DNA of 53,429 nucleotides from an uncultured Clostridia bacterium (lineage in GTDB: Bacteria > Bacillota > Clostridia > Christensenellales > Aristaeellaceae). The notes under the pieces were generated by a model that made no database searches, had not been told where the DNA came from, and saw only the letters and a program-made list of their open reading frames with translations. This document shows, piece after piece, positions 50,052 through 53,429 of this stretch. A program made the position numbers and the translations under genes. The stretch lies in the NCBI GenBank assembly GCA_947596085.1, contig CANQEW010000013.1, forward strand, positions 1-53,429. The letters are read 5' to 3'. The first letter of the stretch is position 1. Each line of letters begins with the position of its first letter.

Positions 50052-51128
50052 GTGATTAAACAAGCAATCAAAAAAACGAAGTTTGGTCAAGCGCTTGTTG
50101 CAATAAAAAAGGTATACCGTTCAGATGAATACAGGCAGTGGTTTCATGATTTTGCAGACTGCCACAGCGTATTCAAATTTTACGAATACGGCGCGCTGAA
50201 CGACGGAAATGCTCTGTATGTCATTAACAATTTGAACCCGAGTTCCGGCTTCTTTTACAGCTGGTGTGAAACCTGCCGCGGGCTGATGGTGGCGGAACGC
50301 TTTGGCTTTACGCCCGTAGTGGACTGGTCAAAGGGCGCTTATTACGACAAAAATGGTTGGAACGGATGCATGAACCCGTTTGAATACTTTTTTGAACCGG
50401 TTTCAGCCGTTTCGCTCGATGAGGCGCTCAAGAGCAGAAATGTTGCGTATTATGATCAGCATACGTTCGGAAAGCCTTTTGCGCTGTATGATTACCGAAG
50501 CGATGACGAGCTGGAATGCTTTGCAAGGATCAACAGAAAGTATATCCGCCTCAGGCAGGATCTTCGCGTACAGCTGGAAAGCGAGACAGGCGCATTGCTG
50601 GGCGCAAAGAAAACGCTGGCCGTTCATGTCCGCGGCGTGGAATGGGGAAACGTCAAGTACCATCCGATCCCCGCGTCGCTGGAAGAGTATACGGCAAGAA
50701 TCGACAAAGCGATATCCGAATACGGCTACGAACAGATTTTTCTGGCTACCGACAGCGACGACACAGTGACCTTTTTCAAAATGAAATACGGAGACATGGT
50801 GGTATGCTATGGCGATGTGATTCGTGCGCAAAGCGGGAGTAAGGTGCTGGCGATTTTTGACGACAGCATTGCGGACGAGCATAAGGGTTTCAGGCTTGGG
50901 TACGAAGTGCTGAAAGATATGCTTACCATATCCAAATGCTACGGTATTATTGCCGGCTTATCCTATGTCAGCTTCGCGGCCGAAGTGTTCAAACGTGAGC
51001 GCGGGGAAACGTATCAATACAAGGACTATGTCAAAATGAAATTGAACAGCAATGGAATATCCCCCGATGATGTCCCAATGCTGAGCAAAGGAGAAAAGGA
51101 ATGTCCGTCGAAAAGCAAAAATCGCTGA
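50052..51128 (+). CDS. Fucosyltransferase-like enzyme (GT23/GT11-like)
   Basis: 358 residues from a GTG at 50052 preceded by GAGGGT. Middle part LAVHVRGVEWGNVKYHPIP resembles the HxRRxD-type donor site of alpha-1,6 and alpha-1,2 fucosyltransferases. QIFLATDSDDTVTFFKMKYG and a later SYVSFAAEVFKR are also in their order. GDP-fucose would come from GDP-mannose, whose genes are upstream, but the two fucose-synthesis genes are not in the window. The assignment is tentative. The end overlaps the flippase start by 28 bases. Confidence 0.65.
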   Translation: MIKQAIKKTKFGQALVAIKKVYRSDEYRQWFHDFADCHSVFKFYEYGALNDGNALYVINNLNPSSGFFYSWCETCRGLMVAERFGFTPVVDWSKGAYYDKNGWNGCMNPFEYFFEPVSAVSLDEALKSRNVAYYDQHTFGKPFALYDYRSDDELECFARINRKYIRLRQDLRVQLESETGALLGAKKTLAVHVRGVEWGNVKYHPIPASLEEYTARIDKAISEYGYEQIFLATDSDDTVTFFKMKYGDMVVCYGDVIRAQSGSKVLAIFDDSIADEHKGFRLGYEVLKDMLTISKCYGIIAGLSYVSFAAEVFKRERGETYQYKDYVKMKLNSNGISPDDVPMLSKGEKECPSKSKNR

Positions 51129-52558
51129 AACTGAACATGGCATTAAATGCCATTCGCGGTATTTTATCCGTTCTGTTTCCGCTGATTACATTTCCCTATG
51201 TTTCCAGGATTCTTGGCGTTGAAAATATCGGGAAATATAACTATGCCAATTCGATCATCGGTTATTTTCTCTTATTGTCCGGGCTGGGTATTGGCGGCTA
51301 TGCGATCCGCGACGGCTCGGCGTTTCGGGATGACAAGGCGGAATTGAATCGGTTTGCCAATGAAATGTTCACAATTAATATGTTCTCCACGGCTATTTCT
51401 TATGTGCTATTGATTGCGGCGGCCCTTGCCTTTTCCGGCTTGAAAGCATACTGGGTGCTGCTCTTTATTTTGTCTTTTCAGATTATTCTGAAGACGATAA
51501 GCGTGGACTGGATCTATTCGATCTACGAAGATTATCTGTATATCACAATTCGCGGAATCGCTTTACAGGTTTTTTCCCTGGTGCTTCTGTTCTGTTTTGT
51601 TCATACGGCCGAGGATCTGAACCTATATGCGCTGATTACGGTTCTGGCCAACGCGGGCTCCAGCCTTTTCAACTATATTCACGCCCGGAAGTATGTCAAC
51701 ATTGGTTTTTCCAGAACCATTCATTGGAAGCAGCACATGAGGCCTATCATGGTCCTGTTTGCAATGTCATTGACGGTGACGATATATGTGAATTCTGACG
51801 TAACAGTTTTGGGAATTCTGTGCGGGGATAAAGCGGTCGGCCTTTATTCGGTATCCACCAAAATCTATGCCATTGTGAAAAACCTGCTGTCAACTATTCT
51901 TGTTGTTTCGATTCCTCGGCTGTCGGCGCAGTTCGGCACAGGAAGGCTTTCGGAATTCCGGGAAACGGCCAAGGATATTTACAACACATTGATTACCGCC
52001 ATGCTCCCGGCCATCACGGGAATCATCTTGCTCGCCAAACCCATTGTTTTGCTGATTTCCGGTCCGGAATATGAGGAAGCGTGGTCATCGCTGGCGATTT
52101 TGGGCGTTGCGCTGTTCATGTGTATGGCCGCCTGGTTCTGGGGGCAATGCATTCTTGTTCCGATGAAGAGGGAAGATGAGGTATTTAAGGTTACGCTTAT
52201 CAGCGCAGCGCTGAACTTGACGCTGAACCTGATCTTGATTCCCAAATGGCAGGAGAATGCGGCCGCATTAACTACACTGCTTGCAGAGGGAACCACGTTG
52301 CTGTGGAGCATAATCCGTGGGAAAAAGATGAGCGGTATTTCAGGCGAGTGGAAAACGTACCTGAAAGTGGCGGCTGGCTGCGTCAGCATTGTGATCATCA
52401 ACGCAGTTACGCGGCGGGTTTTTCTGGATAACACCGTATATGTCCTTGTGACAGTAGCGCTGTCCGTTGTTACTTATGCCGTGATTGAAATCCTTGTAAG
52501 GAATGAAGCAATCTACAGTCTAATGAATGAAATAAGGAATCGAAAAACACGCGAATGA
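51101..52558 (+). CDS. wzx: Wzx-like polysaccharide flippase
   Basis: 485 residues with about 12-14 membrane helices, of the MATE/MOP polysaccharide-transporter family. Start NAIRGILSVLFPLITFPYVS followed by RILGVENIGKYNYANSII is typical. The Lys/Arg spots in the cytosolic loops and the long hydrophobic C-terminal half fit. It would flip the lipid-linked repeat unit to the outside for the Wzy-like polymerase. GGAGAAAAGGA precedes the ATG at 51101, which lies inside the previous gene. Confidence 0.92.
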   Translation: MSVEKQKSLKLNMALNAIRGILSVLFPLITFPYVSRILGVENIGKYNYANSIIGYFLLLSGLGIGGYAIRDGSAFRDDKAELNRFANEMFTINMFSTAISYVLLIAAALAFSGLKAYWVLLFILSFQIILKTISVDWIYSIYEDYLYITIRGIALQVFSLVLLFCFVHTAEDLNLYALITVLANAGSSLFNYIHARKYVNIGFSRTIHWKQHMRPIMVLFAMSLTVTIYVNSDVTVLGILCGDKAVGLYSVSTKIYAIVKNLLSTILVVSIPRLSAQFGTGRLSEFRETAKDIYNTLITAMLPAITGIILLAKPIVLLISGPEYEEAWSSLAILGVALFMCMAAWFWGQCILVPMKREDEVFKVTLISAALNLTLNLILIPKWQENAAALTTLLAEGTTLLWSIIRGKKMSGISGEWKTYLKVAAGCVSIVIINAVTRRVFLDNTVYVLVTVALSVVTYAVIEILVRNEAIYSLMNEIRNRKTRE

Positions 52559-52580
52559 CAAGGAAAGGAAGGCAGAAGAC

Positions 52581-52919
52581 ATGGAACTGTTTAAGGCAAA
52601 AGATATCTCAGAACTGATTCAAAAAAGCATTGCGGCTTGGCACGCAGAGAATCAGAACCGCTCGCCAGAGTACGAGATTGTAACGGATGCCATTCGCAGG
52701 ATTCGTCCGTTCAACGAACACCGGGATAATCTGAAAACGGTTGTGCGGGAATTGGTGGTGACCAATACAGAGATGTGGCACGAGGAGGACAAAGTGCGCA
52801 GTGCGAATGATGCCGTCGTACTCAAGGCAATCCGAAATATCAATCCATTGAATCAACACCGGAACGATTTGATTGAAGAGATCGACGAAATTGTTCTGGA
52901 TCGCGTAAGCAAATCGTGA
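52581..52919 (+). CDS. Small protein, DUF4254-like
   Basis: 112 residues from the ATG at 52581. It has two similar halves: IAAWHAENQNR then RRIRPFNEHRDNLKTVV, and TEMWHEEDKVR then RNINPLNQHRNDLIEEID. The W-H-x-E ... P-x-N-x-H-R-x-x-L pattern resembles small DUF4254-type proteins found in surface-polysaccharide loci, whose function is unknown. A site AAGGAAGG precedes the start. It is followed after 13 bases by another small gene. Confidence 0.6.
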   Translation: MELFKAKDISELIQKSIAAWHAENQNRSPEYEIVTDAIRRIRPFNEHRDNLKTVVRELVVTNTEMWHEEDKVRSANDAVVLKAIRNINPLNQHRNDLIEEIDEIVLDRVSKS

Positions 52920-52932
52920 AGGAGGCTTGAAG

Positions 52933-53193
52933 ATGGAGACTGTGGGAAGTTTGATTGATAAGCTGAGCATCAATGAGTTAAAAATCTACCATATGACCGA
53001 GCAATACGACCGGGATGACGTTGACGATAACTTCCGTGCCGATTGCAAAAACAGGCTTGATATACTGCGCTTGCAGCGCAGCGACTTGGAAGCAGAGTTG
53101 CAAGAATTGCTGGATGAAGTAATGTCGGGCAGGAAAAAACTGCGCCTTTATCGGCAGATGAAGATGTACAACGAGAAAAAGTACAAGGATTGA
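52933..53193 (+). CDS. Small helical protein paired with the DUF4254-like gene
   Basis: 86 residues from the ATG at 52933, seven bases after GGAGG. METVGSLIDKLSINELKIYH is similar in style to the second part of DUF4254 proteins, so the two neighbouring genes may encode what is one protein elsewhere. The rest (SDLEAELQELLDEVMSGRKK) is strongly helical, probably coiled coil. Function unknown. Confidence 0.6.
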   Translation: METVGSLIDKLSINELKIYHMTEQYDRDDVDDNFRADCKNRLDILRLQRSDLEAELQELLDEVMSGRKKLRLYRQMKMYNEKKYKD

Positions 53194-53385
53194 CTTCCGT
53201 GGAATGACGTCTTGTGACCCGAGAATGAATGAAGACAATGAACAATCAGGGCGCTTGGTGAAGGCAAACCGAAAGCGCATGCTTTTTGATTTCATTATAG
53301 GTCGCATTGGCAGTATGGAAGGTTGTGTGCGAAGTAATTCCGCATATGACAGGAGCCTGCAAATAAAAAGTCAAGGGGGTGAAAG

Positions 53386-53407
53386 AAAAAAATCCCCCTT
53401 TCGGGGG
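53386..53407 (-). terminator. Terminator of a minus-strand unit entering from the right
   Basis: CCCCC-TTTC-GGGGG with seven A on its left reads, on the minus strand, as a 5-bp GC stem followed by A and TTTTTTT. It suggests a leftward transcript from beyond the window ends here, marking the right border of the polysaccharide locus. The 190 bases before it hold no gene I can support. Confidence 0.6.
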
Positions 53408-53429
53408 AAGGGGTAGAGTCAACAACTGG

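Noticed and set aside
53204..53416. 70-codon frame at the right end
   Set aside because: No ribosome site, odd composition, and it runs through the terminator hairpin.

Overview
The window looks like the chromosome of a GC-rich gut-type Clostridia (Bacillota) member. The reasons are strong AGGAGG-type ribosome sites, TTGACA/TATAAT promoters, frequent GTG and TTG starts, the acetylase route to diaminopimelate, a DUF1385 protein, an LtaS-like phosphoglycerol transferase, LicD and LoaP. No rRNA or CRISPR array was seen. The species cannot be named from the sequence.

Bases 1-22900 are ordinary GC-rich housekeeping chromosome. They hold a LacI regulator, dapH divergent from a deacetylase-dapA-dapB-lysC operon (lysine and peptidoglycan precursors), an exported protein, a short-chain dehydrogenase, a Nudix hydrolase, an aquaporin, a DUF1508 protein and a ribokinase-like kinase. 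These are followed by DUF1385, an LtaS-like enzyme, argC-argJ-argB-argD behind an ArgR-type operator, an ammonium channel fused to a PII domain, a PHP phosphoesterase and a ZIP metal permease. Nearly every unit ends in a strong hairpin terminator.

Bases 23071-27920 begin with a tRNA-Thr/Tyr/Leu array. A tyrosine recombinase gene abuts the 3' end of tRNA-Leu, as in an integrated element. Next comes a ParB-like gene bracketed by two roughly 110-base structured repeats in inverted orientation and preceded by a pair of near-identical palindromes. Small XRE regulators and a candidate 60-nt RNA follow.

Bases 27921-53200 are a surface-polysaccharide locus. It opens with a second tyrosine recombinase, the antiterminator loaP and an unknown 215-aa protein. 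After a long leader come a priming sugar transferase and GDP-mannose genes (phosphomannomutase, manC, manA). The rest is AT-richer: a radical SAM enzyme, several GT4 and GT2 glycosyltransferases, acyltransferases, LicD, a Wzy-like polymerase, a fucosyltransferase-like enzyme, a Wzx-like flippase and two small proteins. Fragments of dead glycosyltransferases, an acyltransferase and a sugar transferase lie between the intact genes.

The most interesting feature is a set of seven runs of 7-10 G (or C) scattered through this locus and absent from the housekeeping half. Reading the frames around each run suggests a multi-switch, slipped-strand phase-variation system. One run puts an acyltransferase out of frame by one G. 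One decides whether a glycosyltransferase stops or is extended by a second C-terminal domain. One decides whether translation reaches the overlapping start of the next gene. One sits in frame in an intact glycosyltransferase, and one lies in a leader frame that ends on the ribosome site of the first polysaccharide gene. Together with the recombinase and LoaP, this would let one lineage display many surface-glycan variants.
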